Of a DNA stretch of 64,000 nucleotides, positions 17,534-26,410 are shown one piece after another. A program made the translations under genes and the position numbers. Numbering within the stretch: position 1 is the first letter of the stretch; each line of letters starts with the position of its first letter. A model generated the notes under the pieces. It had not been told where the DNA came from and ran no database searches. It saw only the letters and a program-made list of their open reading frames with translations. This DNA is from JAXGYX01 sp040772065 (GTDB lineage: Bacteria > Bacillota > Clostridia > Saccharofermentanales > Fastidiosipilaceae), in NCBI GenBank assembly GCA_040772065.1, contig JAXGYX010000001.1:310001-374000 (forward strand), in the 5' to 3' direction.

Positions 17534-19976
17534 TGAATTGCTATTTGTTCAAACGGAAAAGGTATCGGTGTCGATCAAAGGCCAGGCTGACCAAATTGAA
17601 CGATTGAAAAGAAATAATCGAACGAATCAGTCTGAATTAAAAATCTATTGTTCGGAATCATTTCAAGTGAACCTTTATCCGAATTGGCAAGAAGAGATAA
17701 AAACAGATTCCAAGAACAGTGCTGCCTTGATGATGCACTATGACCCTCTATTTTTTGAACAAGAGCGGTACGAATTTGTCATTGAATCTGAGGATGAAAC
17801 AAAATATCAGATTGAGTTTTGGCATGATAGCCTCAATATACGTAACAAAGTAACGCCAACCGGACGCAGGCGAGCTGTCTTGTCTGGCATTCTTCACTTT
17901 GGGAGTGAGATTGGTCTGACCGACTTCTTTATTCGTGTCAACGGCAGAAACTATCTGCGTATTGTGCTGGAAATTTTTCCTTCAAAAATCGATTATAAAG
18001 AAGATTATCAAGCACTTCTCAATGATGTGACCAATGAAATATACAGTCTGGTATTTGATTTTTGGAAAAAAACATATCAAAACTATGCTCAAACTGATCG
18101 CTACCAAAGTACCGCGGTGGAATTTTTTGCTGTGATCCGAACAGTTTTTGACGACTTCATTCGAGCGGTCGATATCATTGTGGCAAGGCCACACCATGTC
18201 CTCGAAACGATTCGCGAGGTCCTACCTAGTCATAAAGTCAAGCATATCGACAAGCGTTCAATTCGTTGGCTGGAAAAACACCCGCAACAAGTCCAGCGTA
18301 GCGCCAACGATTATCAAGCGATAAAGACTTTGGCAATCAGAAAACAGGTCACTTTTAATACCAAAGAAAACCGTTTTGTTAAAACGATTTTGACAGTTGT
18401 CATGCGTAAACTTGCAAGATTTCGCCGTCTTTATGAAAAATTACCGCGCGAACAAGATCAATATATTCTGGATATCATCGATACAATGAGCGCGACCCTT
18501 GATCGCAGGGTGAATGCAACGTTTCTCCAAGCTGTACCCACTGAGCAGGGAATGCAGACAATCTCACTTGTTTTTTCGATGGCACCAGGATACAGAGAGT
18601 TGTATAAATACTTTCTTATGTTGATGCGCGGGCTTTCTATCTCGGGCGATATCTTCTCCATATCTGTAAAGGATATTGCTTTACTATATGAATATTGGTG
18701 CTTCATTAAGTTGAATCGAATTTTAAAAGAAAAATATGAACTGGTTTCGCAAGATGTGATAAAAACACAACAGATTGGATTATTTGTTTCACTAGTGAAA
18801 GGGACAGAATCTCGTGTCCGGTATCGCCATCCAGACACTGGAGAATTAATTGTTCTTTCTTATAACCCGCATTTAACACGTTCACCAACGGTCTCTCAAC
18901 GACCAGATCATGTTTTAAAACTGGAAAAACAAGGATCAAAGCATGAATATGAATACGTATTTGATGCAAAATATCGAATCAATCCAGCACTTCCCGGAAC
19001 GAATTATCATCTTTCTGTTGCTCAGACTCCGGGCCCGGAAATCGATGATATCAACACCATGCATCGCTACCGGGACGCAATTATGTGCAGCAGTCAAGTT
19101 GTTTACGAACGAAGAATGTTTGGCGCTTACGTCTTGTTCCCTTATCAAAATGAAGATGAGTATCGGACACATCGTTTTTGGAAGAGCATCGATTCGGTGA
19201 ACATTGGTGGGATTCCCTTTCTTCCTTCAGCTACTGGCATGGTAGAAGAAGTATTGGATGATCTGATCCAAGATTCTGCTGATTCTGCATTTGTTCGAGC
19301 CCCGTTGCAGCGAGGTTTATATGAAAAACTTTTGAAGGTGGACTGGGATCAGCGTGATGTATTGGTAATTGCGGTAAAAGATGAGGAAGAATTGAATCTG
19401 TTCTTGAAAGACAAGAGCTGTAGGATGAAGATCAGCGAGCTGAATGTGCACAACTCCCCGCTGAGATATGTTGCACTCTATCAGTCAAAAAAATCCTTTG
19501 GTATGTCCGCTGGAATTCATTTGGTTGGTGAGGTTCAATATATAACCCCGTTTCAAAGAGAATCGGCTACCTCTGAGGATAACAGGGATTGGATTGAGAT
19601 CCGTGTCTCTCGTTGGAAGTCCTTAAACCGACCGATTTATGCTAAAGAAATTGGCTTCCATCACTTTACAACAAATGAATTTTTGTTAAACCATGCACTT
19701 GAAGTCCCACAATTATTGATCCGCTCTGAGGCAGAGTACAAGCTGTTTGCCGAGCTGTCGAGAGCGGTTGGCAAATGGCAGATTGATCCTGTTGGTGACA
19801 ATATCCGCTTCCGGCTAGATGACATTGTTATCTTTTTAGAAGACGGTTTCATCGTTGTGATGGTATCGGCAAAGCTTCGCGGCAGATACAGCATCGATGA
19901 ATTCATATCGAGGCCGAACGCGACGATTCGAGCGATTCACAAACTAAAGTCACTCAATCAGACGCAGGTCGACTAA
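17508..19976 (+). CDS. DUF2357 / McrC-like PD-(D/E)XK nuclease, partner of McrB-like protein
   Basis: This 822-residue protein is the expected nuclease partner of the McrB-like GTPase. The N-terminal and middle parts resemble DUF2357 proteins (LRIVLEIFPSKIDYKEDYQALLND, written here only as key parts LEIFPSKIDY and DYQALLNDV). The central region has an McrC-type PD-(D/E)XK core: DHVLKLEK, then EYVFDAKYRI near residue 484, with the Asp and Lys expected at the active site. The C-terminal 250 residues are unassigned and may sense or bind DNA. The ATG at 17508 follows GAGGAAG inside the end of the upstream gene. It is much larger than E. coli McrC (about 350 residues). Assignment as nuclease is strong; target modification is unknown. 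Confidence 0.82.
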   Translation: MDSLRTGSNELLFVQTEKVSVSIKGQADQIERLKRNNRTNQSELKIYCSESFQVNLYPNWQEEIKTDSKNSAALMMHYDPLFFEQERYEFVIESEDETKYQIEFWHDSLNIRNKVTPTGRRRAVLSGILHFGSEIGLTDFFIRVNGRNYLRIVLEIFPSKIDYKEDYQALLNDVTNEIYSLVFDFWKKTYQNYAQTDRYQSTAVEFFAVIRTVFDDFIRAVDIIVARPHHVLETIREVLPSHKVKHIDKRSIRWLEKHPQQVQRSANDYQAIKTLAIRKQVTFNTKENRFVKTILTVVMRKLARFRRLYEKLPREQDQYILDIIDTMSATLDRRVNATFLQAVPTEQGMQTISLVFSMAPGYRELYKYFLMLMRGLSISGDIFSISVKDIALLYEYWCFIKLNRILKEKYELVSQDVIKTQQIGLFVSLVKGTESRVRYRHPDTGELIVLSYNPHLTRSPTVSQRPDHVLKLEKQGSKHEYEYVFDAKYRINPALPGTNYHLSVAQTPGPEIDDINTMHRYRDAIMCSSQVVYERRMFGAYVLFPYQNEDEYRTHRFWKSIDSVNIGGIPFLPSATGMVEEVLDDLIQDSADSAFVRAPLQRGLYEKLLKVDWDQRDVLVIAVKDEEELNLFLKDKSCRMKISELNVHNSPLRYVALYQSKKSFGMSAGIHLVGEVQYITPFQRESATSEDNRDWIEIRVSRWKSLNRPIYAKEIGFHHFTTNEFLLNHALEVPQLLIRSEAEYKLFAELSRAVGKWQIDPVGDNIRFRLDDIVIFLEDGFIVVMVSAKLRGRYSIDEFISRPNATIRAIHKLKSLNQTQVD

Positions 19977-20032
19977 TTTTCAAAAGGCACCATCAGCGGA
20001 TGTACATGCAAAATGACCTCCGATGCCCGCTC

Positions 20033-20545
20033 TCAATCCTCTTTCAAATAAGGCAAGATGACCTGCCAGGCGTCGATCAGGTTGTCCAACGACCAACGGG
20101 CATTCGCCGGAGACGTGCTGGGCAGTTGAGTGACAGCAACATCCGGTCGATCAGTCTGGTATTTTTTATAATAGCGAAACGATGCCCCACCGTTGCAGAA
20201 GACATGTTTAATTTGAGCGTCGGCAAAAATGGGGGCCAGATCGGTCGGCACGACATTGCGGATGGAACTGTCGCTGGAGCCAATGATGTCACAAGATGCG
20301 ATGCTGCTCCACAAAGCGATATGATGGGTCAGCAAAGCGGACTCGGCGCGCGGTGGGTCGGTAGCGGCAAGTGTAGGGTGAATGCTCAGCAAGGCGGACA
20401 TCAGCGGCCAAAACCGATTTTGTCGATGCCCGTAATAAAAGCCCATCTGACGAGTTTTGACCGAGGGAAAGCTGCCTAAAATGAGAATCCGGCTGTGTTC
20501 ATTATAGATCGGTGGAAAAGGATGTTGAGCGGAGTGGTAGGGCAT
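20033..20545 (-). CDS. Hypoxanthine-DNA (deoxyinosine) glycosylase, UDG family 6 type
   Basis: The protein resembles the uracil-DNA glycosylase superfamily branch that removes deaminated adenine (hypoxanthine) from DNA. The landmark ILILGSFPSVKTRQMGFYYG, followed by HRQNRFWPLMSALL, is typical of the family, and the C-terminal QLPSTSPANARWS is the usual second motif. The start at 20545 (MPYHSAQHPF) has AAAGGAAC upstream; a longer frame to 20632 adds unrelated residues. It lies convergent with the restriction-like operon and may be a housekeeping repair gene. Confidence 0.85.
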   Translation of the reverse strand: MPYHSAQHPFPPIYNEHSRILILGSFPSVKTRQMGFYYGHRQNRFWPLMSALLSIHPTLAATDPPRAESALLTHHIALWSSIASCDIIGSSDSSIRNVVPTDLAPIFADAQIKHVFCNGGASFRYYKKYQTDRPDVAVTQLPSTSPANARWSLDNLIDAWQVILPYLKED

Positions 20546-20565
20546 GAGACGGGTTCCTTTCGTAC

Positions 20566-20589
20566 AAAAGACAGCAACTGCTGTCTTTT
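20566..20589 (-). terminator. Terminator-like hairpin between the glycosylase and UPF0303 genes
   Basis: AAAAGACAGC and GCTGTCTTTT form a 10-bp perfect stem with a 4-base loop and T-rich arms on both strands. It would terminate transcription from the UPF0303 gene on the minus strand before the glycosylase gene. Confidence 0.65.
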
Positions 20590-20628
20590 GTCGTTCGTTG
20601 GTAGTTCGAGCGCGATCTCCAGCGAGGC

Positions 20629-21111
20629 TCACATTTGGCTTTTCACATAACGCAGCGCGTCGATCGCGATTTGATGGTCATCCACGTCATCCGGCAGACC
20701 TGACACACAGATCGCGCCGATCATACCTTTGTCTTTGAGCACAATCGGAAAGCCACCACCACCCGCGGCATACCGTTCCGGATCCGGTACGCGGTCCTCG
20801 AGTGTCTCTCCGTTTATCTCCAACTCTGTCTTAAAACGCAGTGAGGACATTTTCGTCAACTCCACGGAATTACGCTTGCGTTCCAGCCATTCCTCATTGA
20901 CGGTTCCGGTGCCTTCGGTCAAATGACGGAACACCGTCAAATCGTCCATGGTTATTTCCACCGCAATCGGATCCGCGTATGATTCGCCCACCTCAATGGC
21001 CTTTAAACCGGCCGCCAATGCGTCTGACCGCGAAAAACGCTCGAATATCAGTTCTTGCTCAAGTTCATGTAATTGTTCGAATCGTTTTTCTGCTTCGGTA
21101 TGGTTGCTCAT
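20629..21111 (-). CDS. UPF0303 family (heme-degrading-domain/HbpS-like) protein
   Basis: The 160-residue protein matches the UPF0303 family, related to the GlcG/HbpS fold. Characteristic parts are ADPIAVEITMDDLTVFR, the middle segment ERKRNSVEL, and AAGGGGFPIVLKDKGMIGAI in the last third. Members are small homodimeric or oligomeric cytosolic proteins whose biochemical role is mostly unproven; some relatives bind heme or take part in redox sensing. A GGAGGTCT site precedes the ATG. It faces away from the downstream SDR gene. Confidence 0.85.
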   Translation of the reverse strand: MSNHTEAEKRFEQLHELEQELIFERFSRSDALAAGLKAIEVGESYADPIAVEITMDDLTVFRHLTEGTGTVNEEWLERKRNSVELTKMSSLRFKTELEINGETLEDRVPDPERYAAGGGGFPIVLKDKGMIGAICVSGLPDDVDDHQIAIDALRYVKSQM

Positions 21112-21294
21112 AAACAGACCTCCTTTGGTTCGCGAATCGTTCTAAATCTTATAGATAGAATAACATTTTTGTTTTGTAAACCAAAACCTCTTTTAATCGT
21201 AGGAATGCGCTCATCGTGTGGCGGGCTGACGTCGACAAGGATCAACGCTAAAATAAGATGCGTATAACGATCTGGATACAAACGGGGAGGCATT

Positions 21295-22074
21295 ATGAAT
21301 TACACTTTGATAACCGGCGCGTCCGGAGGTATCGGTCTGGAGATCGCCCGTGAATGCGCGGCGCAGGGACATTCTTTAATTTTGACCGCCCGCGACCGTG
21401 ATAAATTAGCGGCGCTTCGCGAAGAATTGATCGGCAAGTATAAGGATATCAAAGTAAAAATCCTGGCGTTGGACTTGACGCGTCCGGAGCAGGTTCAAGC
21501 GCTGTGCGACCATACTGAAGCACGGGGCTGGGTCGTGGAGAACCTGGTGAACAATGCCGGATTCGCGAATTGGGGAGACTTTCTTGACATAGATTGGCGC
21601 AGACAGTCGGAGTTGTTGAGACTCAACATTATGACCTTGACCCGCCTTAGCTATTTTTATGGGAAGCGAATGAGATGGCGAGCCCATGGGCACATTCTGA
21701 ACCTGTCCTCGGTCGCGTCCTTTTCGGCCGGACCTCATATGTCGCTCTATTATGCTTCCAAAGGTTTTATTCTGTCACTTTCCGAAGCCATGGCGGAAGA
21801 GCTAAAGGGAACGGGTGTGACCGTGACCGCGCTGTGTCCGGGTCCGACCGCCACAGGCTTCGAAGAGGCCGCCGGTATGACTCGTTCCAAAATGTTCTCC
21901 TTCGTAAAACCCGCCACCGCTCAATCGGTTGCGAAACATGGGTATAAGGCGATGATGTCCGGTAAAGTGGTGGAGCTCCATGGTCCGCAGGCAAGACTGA
22001 TGAATGTTGGAGCCCGATTGGCGCCGCGGGCGCTTGCCCGAAAATTCGCGCACCGGGTGAACGTGGGGAAGTGA
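21295..22074 (+). CDS. Short-chain dehydrogenase/reductase (DltE-like)
   Basis: This is an NAD(P)-dependent oxidoreductase of the classical SDR family. The cofactor motif is GASGGIGLEIA near residue 8, the structural NNAG is in LVNNAGFAN, the catalytic Ser is in LNLSSVASFS, and the YxxxK motif is YYASKGF. LCPGPTATGF follows, as in the DltE/YqjQ-like group that acts on aldehydes or ketones of unknown identity. GGGGAGG precedes the ATG. The neighbouring genes do not point to a pathway. Confidence 0.92.
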   Translation: MNYTLITGASGGIGLEIARECAAQGHSLILTARDRDKLAALREELIGKYKDIKVKILALDLTRPEQVQALCDHTEARGWVVENLVNNAGFANWGDFLDIDWRRQSELLRLNIMTLTRLSYFYGKRMRWRAHGHILNLSSVASFSAGPHMSLYYASKGFILSLSEAMAEELKGTGVTVTALCPGPTATGFEEAAGMTRSKMFSFVKPATAQSVAKHGYKAMMSGKVVELHGPQARLMNVGARLAPRALARKFAHRVNVGK

Positions 22075-22125
22075 TGGCAGGAACGGATTTCCTTGCTTGT
22101 TCGATCCGGATGATTGGTATTCTAT

Positions 22126-22156
22126 TTGTCGTTTTAACCAAAAAACATGGTATAAT
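22126..22156 (+). promoter_or_regulatory. Possible extended -10 promoter for the cytidylate-kinase-like gene
   Basis: TATAAT at 22151-22156 is preceded by TGG, giving an extended -10. A weak -35 (TTGTCG, 22126-22131) is 19 bases upstream. It lies about 90 bases before the start codon. Confidence 0.5.
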
Positions 22157-22246
22157 CATAGTAATTGATAGTATGTTTCGACAAAGGTCGCAGGTTTCAC
22201 ACAACGATTCAAACAATGGAATTCGATAATTAGAAAGGAGTTTCAA

Positions 22247-22891
22247 ATGACTGTTATAACAATTTCCAGAGAATATGGAACACTAGGTGATGAGATTGCT
22301 CAGGGTGTGGCGGATCAAATGAACATGCCGGTCGCGGACAAAGCGACATTTAGGAACCTGCTGGCCGAATATGGACTGATTAATTTCACTGATTTTTATG
22401 AAACAGAACACTCTATGTTGGATCGATTTGTTCAATCCAATCAAGACGTTATCAGTGTCTTAAATGAGGGGATCAAGGGTTACGCGAAAGAAGACAATGT
22501 GATCATCCGAGGTCGAGGAGGCTTTGCCATCCTGCAAAACTACTCAAATGTTTTGAACGTTTTGATCCAAGAACCGTTGGAGACACGTGCGTGGAAGCAC
22601 ATCCAGAAAACGGAAGTGTACGTCGATGAGGACGCGGTTCAATTTGTCAAAGAGAAAGATAATGTGCGCACTTCGTTTTTACACACCTATTATGGTGTCA
22701 AGCAGGTGGAAGCCGGCATGTTTGATCTGGTGATCGACTCCTCGATCATACCGGTGGATCTGGCTGTAAAATGGATTTGCGAGATGGCGGAGTATTTAAA
22801 AGACAATCCTCAAACGAGAATGCCGTCCACACAGACGATCGAAGTGGATCCGATCATGCTGGACGCCGTTCGCAAACAACTGCAAAAATGA
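22247..22891 (+). CDS. Cytidylate kinase-like family protein
   Basis: The protein belongs to the cytidylate kinase-like group of P-loop kinases. The start MTVITISREYGTLGDEIAQG is the family's modified nucleotide-binding opening, where GT-GDE replaces the canonical GxxGxGKS/T. VIIRGRGGFAIL and the RTSFLHTYYGVK region resemble the family core. The usual Arg-rich lid is only partly visible, so true CMP kinase activity is uncertain. It is 214 residues long with AAAGGAG upstream. It stands alone, ending in a strong terminator. Confidence 0.8.
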   Translation: MTVITISREYGTLGDEIAQGVADQMNMPVADKATFRNLLAEYGLINFTDFYETEHSMLDRFVQSNQDVISVLNEGIKGYAKEDNVIIRGRGGFAILQNYSNVLNVLIQEPLETRAWKHIQKTEVYVDEDAVQFVKEKDNVRTSFLHTYYGVKQVEAGMFDLVIDSSIIPVDLAVKWICEMAEYLKDNPQTRMPSTQTIEVDPIMLDAVRKQLQK

Positions 22892-22928
22892 AATAAGAAG
22901 ATAGCGGTTGAGCTCAAAGTTTGATCCT

Positions 22929-22967
22929 GCCTGTGAATTATCAGCGTTGATAGTTCGCAGGCTTTTT
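22929..22967 (+). terminator. Intrinsic terminator after the kinase-like gene
   Basis: GCCTGTGAATTATCA and TGATAGTTCGCAGGC pair over 15 positions (two G-U) around a 4-base loop, followed by TTTTT. Confidence 0.9.
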
Positions 22968-23350
22968 CATTTTAAACACAATATTTCGATTTTAAACGTT
23001 TGTCCACGATTATAAAAACTAAGAAATTCGAAAAAGTTGTTGGAATTAAGTCGAACAGGTCGCGCTGTCGTGGGCTATAATAATTCATTACATTTCGCAC
23101 GCGGCGCGCAGTTTTAAAAATTACACTGATTCCTCAGCGTCACAATATCGGAGGTATTTTTCGGATGATTTGATCACGAAGTGATCCGACTGAAGAATTG
23201 TTGCAGGATTTCAGTGGTGTCTCTCCGGGACAATTTTGCAAAGATCAAACCTGAGTGTTTCCGCGGTGGGATAGTGATCATGATAAAATCAATGTGGCGC
23301 AAATCAAGGAGTATTTAATATATAATTCGTAAAACTGATGGAGGAAGAGA
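22968..23350 (+). other. 383-base AT-rich intergenic stretch, no gene recognised
   Basis: No gene or RNA could be supported here. A small palindrome (GATCACGAAGTGATC) lies at about 23173. A short frame near 23185-23250 reads like SGVSPGQF, reminiscent of the end of AraC-type regulators, but is too short to call. Confidence 0.5.
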
Positions 23351-24181
23351 ATGGCACGAGTGAAATTAGGCGCGTGTGACTGGGCGCTTCCGGGAAATGG
23401 TCTATACGCAACCCGAATCGCGCACGATGTGGGACTGCAGGCTTTGTCCTTGCGCATTGGGCTTAAAGAAAACGACTACCCGCTGACCCGGTCCACGATG
23501 CAGCGCATCTACCTGGATGAGCAACAACGCTGGGGAATAGAATATGTCGCCGTCGCGTTGAATGATTTTGACAACATCCCGATGCACGCTTCGCCGGGCG
23601 GTGAAGATTATGAGACGGTGTGGCGGCTACTCGCCAAAGCACCTTCAACGGCGAAAGCTTTGGACGCGTCGATTGTTCAGGTTCCGGCTTTTGGTGCGAG
23701 CGCCATCACAAATGAAGAGGAGATGGAGCGGGCCGCCGCGGCGCTGCACCACCTATGCCGAGAAGCCGGCGAGCTGGGTCTGTCGGTCGCTTCGGAAAAT
23801 ACTCTGTCACCTGAAGACTTCAAAGAGCTGCATGAGCGGGTGGAAAGCGACAACTTTTATCTATATTTTGACAGCCAAAATTATTATTTAAATCACGGCT
23901 GGGACGAGGTTGAAATCCTGGCGAGTCTGTATCCTTTGATGTGCGACCAATTGCATGTCAAAGACGGTGCCGGTCATCTGAGCGGCAGCTTGCTGGGTGA
24001 AGGTGACGCCGGATTGTTTGACACGATGGCTTGGCTCGACAGGCATGATTACCGCGGGTATGTTCTGCTGGAAAACTATTATGATGTTTGGCCGCTGCGC
24101 GCGGTGATGGATGATCCCTACGACATCCTACGCCGTGATGTGGAAATTTTGAAAGACACGGTCGCGAAATGGAGAAAATGA
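23351..24181 (+). CDS. Sugar phosphate isomerase/epimerase-type TIM barrel protein
   Basis: The protein has the xylose isomerase-like (AP endonuclease 2) TIM-barrel pattern: LGACDWALPG at the start, VASENTL in the middle with a metal-ligand Glu, LYFDSQNYY, then DQLHVKDGAG with an expected metal-binding His, and VLLENYYD at the end. Such enzymes isomerise or epimerise sugars, inositols or hydroxypyruvate. GGAGGAAGAG precedes the ATG. It opens an operon in which the next gene overlaps its stop. The association with a hydroxyacid dehydrogenase two genes later hints at a sugar-acid pathway, which is inference. Confidence 0.85.
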   Translation: MARVKLGACDWALPGNGLYATRIAHDVGLQALSLRIGLKENDYPLTRSTMQRIYLDEQQRWGIEYVAVALNDFDNIPMHASPGGEDYETVWRLLAKAPSTAKALDASIVQVPAFGASAITNEEEMERAAAALHHLCREAGELGLSVASENTLSPEDFKELHERVESDNFYLYFDSQNYYLNHGWDEVEILASLYPLMCDQLHVKDGAGHLSGSLLGEGDAGLFDTMAWLDRHDYRGYVLLENYYDVWPLRAVMDDPYDILRRDVEILKDTVAKWRK

Positions 24182-24951
24182 CCCCTCGAGCGACGGATCA
24201 GACGCGCGACCTCTATCTTCAAAGCGCTTTGTTGGCGGGAGAGATTTTGATTCGCAGCAATGCCGAGGCGTACCGTGTCGAAGATACGGTTCAGCATATA
24301 TTGAGCGCGTCCGACTACGTCAACGGAAATGTCGTTGCCCAGACAACCAGTTTTTACCTGAGTGTGGAGGAACCGGACGGTCCGCCGAAGACCTACATTC
24401 GCAGGATTGAAGACCGCTCGCTGAACCTGCATCGCATCAACTGTGTGAACAATATCTCCCGCTGCGTCACCAAGAAAACCATCACGATCGAGGAGGCACA
24501 CGAACAGCTGGCGTCATTGAAAGATAGCGAGTATTCCACCGTGCAAAAAAATCTGGCCACCTTTTTCTTCATCAACTTAATGTTGCTGCTGTTGAAAGGG
24601 ACAATGACCGATCTGCTGGTGAATCAGCCCATCTCGGCGATCATCGTGTTGATTCTACACTTTGGCAGACGATTTTCGACACCGAAGATGTTATTCAACT
24701 ACCTTTGTTGCGCGACGGCTGCGATGTTGGCGAATCTGGCGACGATCGCCTTGCCGTTCGCGGTGCAGACCGACATTTTGATCATCAGCTGCATCATTCC
24801 GATGGTGCCGGGCATATCTTTGACAAATGCGGTTCGTGATATCTTCCGCGGTGACTACGCTGCGGGCTTGGCGAAGTTGCTGGAGTCCATTCTGATCGCC
24901 GTGTTTATCGCGTTGGGCACCGCCAGCGGGCTGCTCTTGGTGAGGGGGTGA
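24169..24951 (+). CDS. Threonine/serine exporter family, N-terminal module (DUF1212)
   Basis: This is the larger half of a split ThrE-type exporter. Residues 1-120 form the cytosolic DUF1212 domain (LLAGEILIRSNAEAYRVEDTV is shown here by its parts AGEILIRSNAEAYRVE and VQHIL). Five or so membrane segments follow from about residue 122, with PMVPGISLTNAVRDIFRGDY as the conserved re-entrant motif. It overlaps the previous gene; ATG at 24178 forms an ATGA overlap with its stop and is a plausible alternative start. The partner is the next gene. The natural substrate in this organism is unknown. Confidence 0.88.
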   Translation: MEKMTPRATDQTRDLYLQSALLAGEILIRSNAEAYRVEDTVQHILSASDYVNGNVVAQTTSFYLSVEEPDGPPKTYIRRIEDRSLNLHRINCVNNISRCVTKKTITIEEAHEQLASLKDSEYSTVQKNLATFFFINLMLLLLKGTMTDLLVNQPISAIIVLILHFGRRFSTPKMLFNYLCCATAAMLANLATIALPFAVQTDILIISCIIPMVPGISLTNAVRDIFRGDYAAGLAKLLESILIAVFIALGTASGLLLVRG

Positions 24952-24955
24952 TCGG

Positions 24956-25402
24956 ATGGAGTATCTGACTCAGATTCTCGTCGCAGCGGTGTCGGTTGGT
25001 GTTTTCGGTGTGGTGTGGGACGCGCCACGTCAATCTCTGCCCTATTCGGCGCTGATCGGAGCGCTGAGCCGACTGCTTTATTTGTTGTTGAAAGAATCCG
25101 GATCACTGGCGTTGGCCACTTTTTGCGCTGCGGCGACAGTCACACTATGCGCTCAGTTGTTCGCCCGACTTCTTAAAATGCCGGCCACGGTGTTTTTGAT
25201 TCCCGCTTTATATTTATTTGTGCCGGGCACCTCGATCTATCGCTCGGTCTTCGCATTGCTGCACAATGCTCATAGTGAGTCGATGTTCTATCTGAATGAG
25301 ACCATCGTCATTTCCGGCGCCATCGCCACCGCTGTGTTCATGGTGGACAGCTTGTTCATCATTGCAAATCAGCTGCGCAAACAAAAGGAGAGAAAATCAT
25401 GA
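24956..25402 (+). CDS. Threonine/serine exporter family, C-terminal module (ThrE_2)
   Basis: This 148-residue membrane protein is the short partner of the split exporter. It has about four hydrophobic segments, with PRQSLPYSALIGALSR and LKMPATVFLIPALYLFVPG as conserved ThrE_2/DUF3815 motifs. It begins four bases after the previous stop with GGGGGTGATC upstream and overlaps the following gene by 4 bases (ATGA). The two halves together make one transporter. Confidence 0.88.
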   Translation: MEYLTQILVAAVSVGVFGVVWDAPRQSLPYSALIGALSRLLYLLLKESGSLALATFCAAATVTLCAQLFARLLKMPATVFLIPALYLFVPGTSIYRSVFALLHNAHSESMFYLNETIVISGAIATAVFMVDSLFIIANQLRKQKERKS

Positions 25403-26361
25403 GAAAAATTGTGATATTGGACGGATACACGATCAATCCCGGTGACCTGTCATGGGACGGGTTGAAGGAGTGGGGTGAAGTGGCGATATATGATCGCACG
25501 CCGCCGGAGCTGGTTCGTGAACGAATCGCGGGCGCCTCACTGATCCTGACCAGCAAGGTTTTGCTTGACGCGGATGTGATGGACGCCTGTCCCGAACTTG
25601 AGTATATCGGTGTGCTGGCCACCGGGTACAACAATATCGATCTGGAGGCGGCAGCCAAAAGAGGGATTGTGGTGACAAATGTTCCGGCCTATTCGACGCC
25701 TTCGGTGGCGCAATATGTGTTCGCCTTGTTATTGGAGGTTTGCCACCATGTCGGTCACCATTCTCAAGAGGTGCGGAAGTCTCGCTGGTCAAGCTGCGAG
25801 GATTTCAGTTTTTGGGACTATCCGTTGATCGAGCTGAGTGGAAAGACGCTGGGAATTATCGGGTTTGGTAGAATCGGACAATCGGTCGCGGCGATCGCGT
25901 CGGCCATGGGTATGAATGTGATCTTTCACGCGCGTCGTCCGATTGAAACGGCGGGAGCTGAACAGGTCAGATTGGATGAACTATTCGCGCGCTCTGACGT
26001 GATCACGCTGCATACGCCTTTGACGGAACAAACCGAAAATCTGATTTGTCGGGAAACCATTCAAAAGATGAAAGATGGAGTGATCGTCATCAACACCGCA
26101 CGTGGCCCAATTGTCAGCGAGGCGGATATGGCGGAAGCGCTCAACAGCGAAAAGATCAATTACTACGCAGCCGATGTGGTGAATGTTGAGCCGATTCGTA
26201 AGGACAACCCGCTGTTGAAGGCGAAAAACTGTTTGATCACGCCTCATATCGCATGGGCGCCAAAAGAGGCGAGGGAGCGCCTGATCCGGATCGTTGTGGA
26301 GAACGCGGCCGCGTATGTACAAGGCAGGCCGATCCATGTCGTGAACGGGACCGCGCGATGA
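25399..26361 (+). CDS. D-isomer-specific 2-hydroxyacid dehydrogenase (glycerate dehydrogenase-like)
   Basis: This NAD(P)-dependent enzyme reduces or oxidises D-2-hydroxyacids such as glycerate/hydroxypyruvate. The Rossmann motif is LGIIGFGRIGQSVA. The catalytic Arg is in NTARGPIVSEADM, the Glu in NVEPIRKDNPL, and the His in LITPHIAWAPKEAR. VLATGYNNIDLEAA is the usual substrate-loop start. At 320 residues it is normal in length. AAAGGAGAG precedes the ATG, which lies inside the end of the exporter gene. Co-transcription with the isomerase-like protein suggests sugar-acid metabolism. Confidence 0.92.
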   Translation: MRKIVILDGYTINPGDLSWDGLKEWGEVAIYDRTPPELVRERIAGASLILTSKVLLDADVMDACPELEYIGVLATGYNNIDLEAAAKRGIVVTNVPAYSTPSVAQYVFALLLEVCHHVGHHSQEVRKSRWSSCEDFSFWDYPLIELSGKTLGIIGFGRIGQSVAAIASAMGMNVIFHARRPIETAGAEQVRLDELFARSDVITLHTPLTEQTENLICRETIQKMKDGVIVINTARGPIVSEADMAEALNSEKINYYAADVVNVEPIRKDNPLLKAKNCLITPHIAWAPKEARERLIRIVVENAAAYVQGRPIHVVNGTAR

Positions 26362-26410
26362 GTCAGTCGGGCCGGCCTTTGCTCGGGTTTTTGAATCAAG
26401 CGAAGATCGG

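Noticed and set aside
23185..23250. AraC C-terminal trace (SGVSPGQF)
   Set aside because: Only about eight residues match, no helix-turn-helix is present upstream, and stops interrupt it.
22968..23350. Small RNA in the gap before the isomerase-like gene
   Set aside because: A palindrome and A/T-rich stretches exist, but no coherent secondary structure or terminator besides that of the upstream gene.
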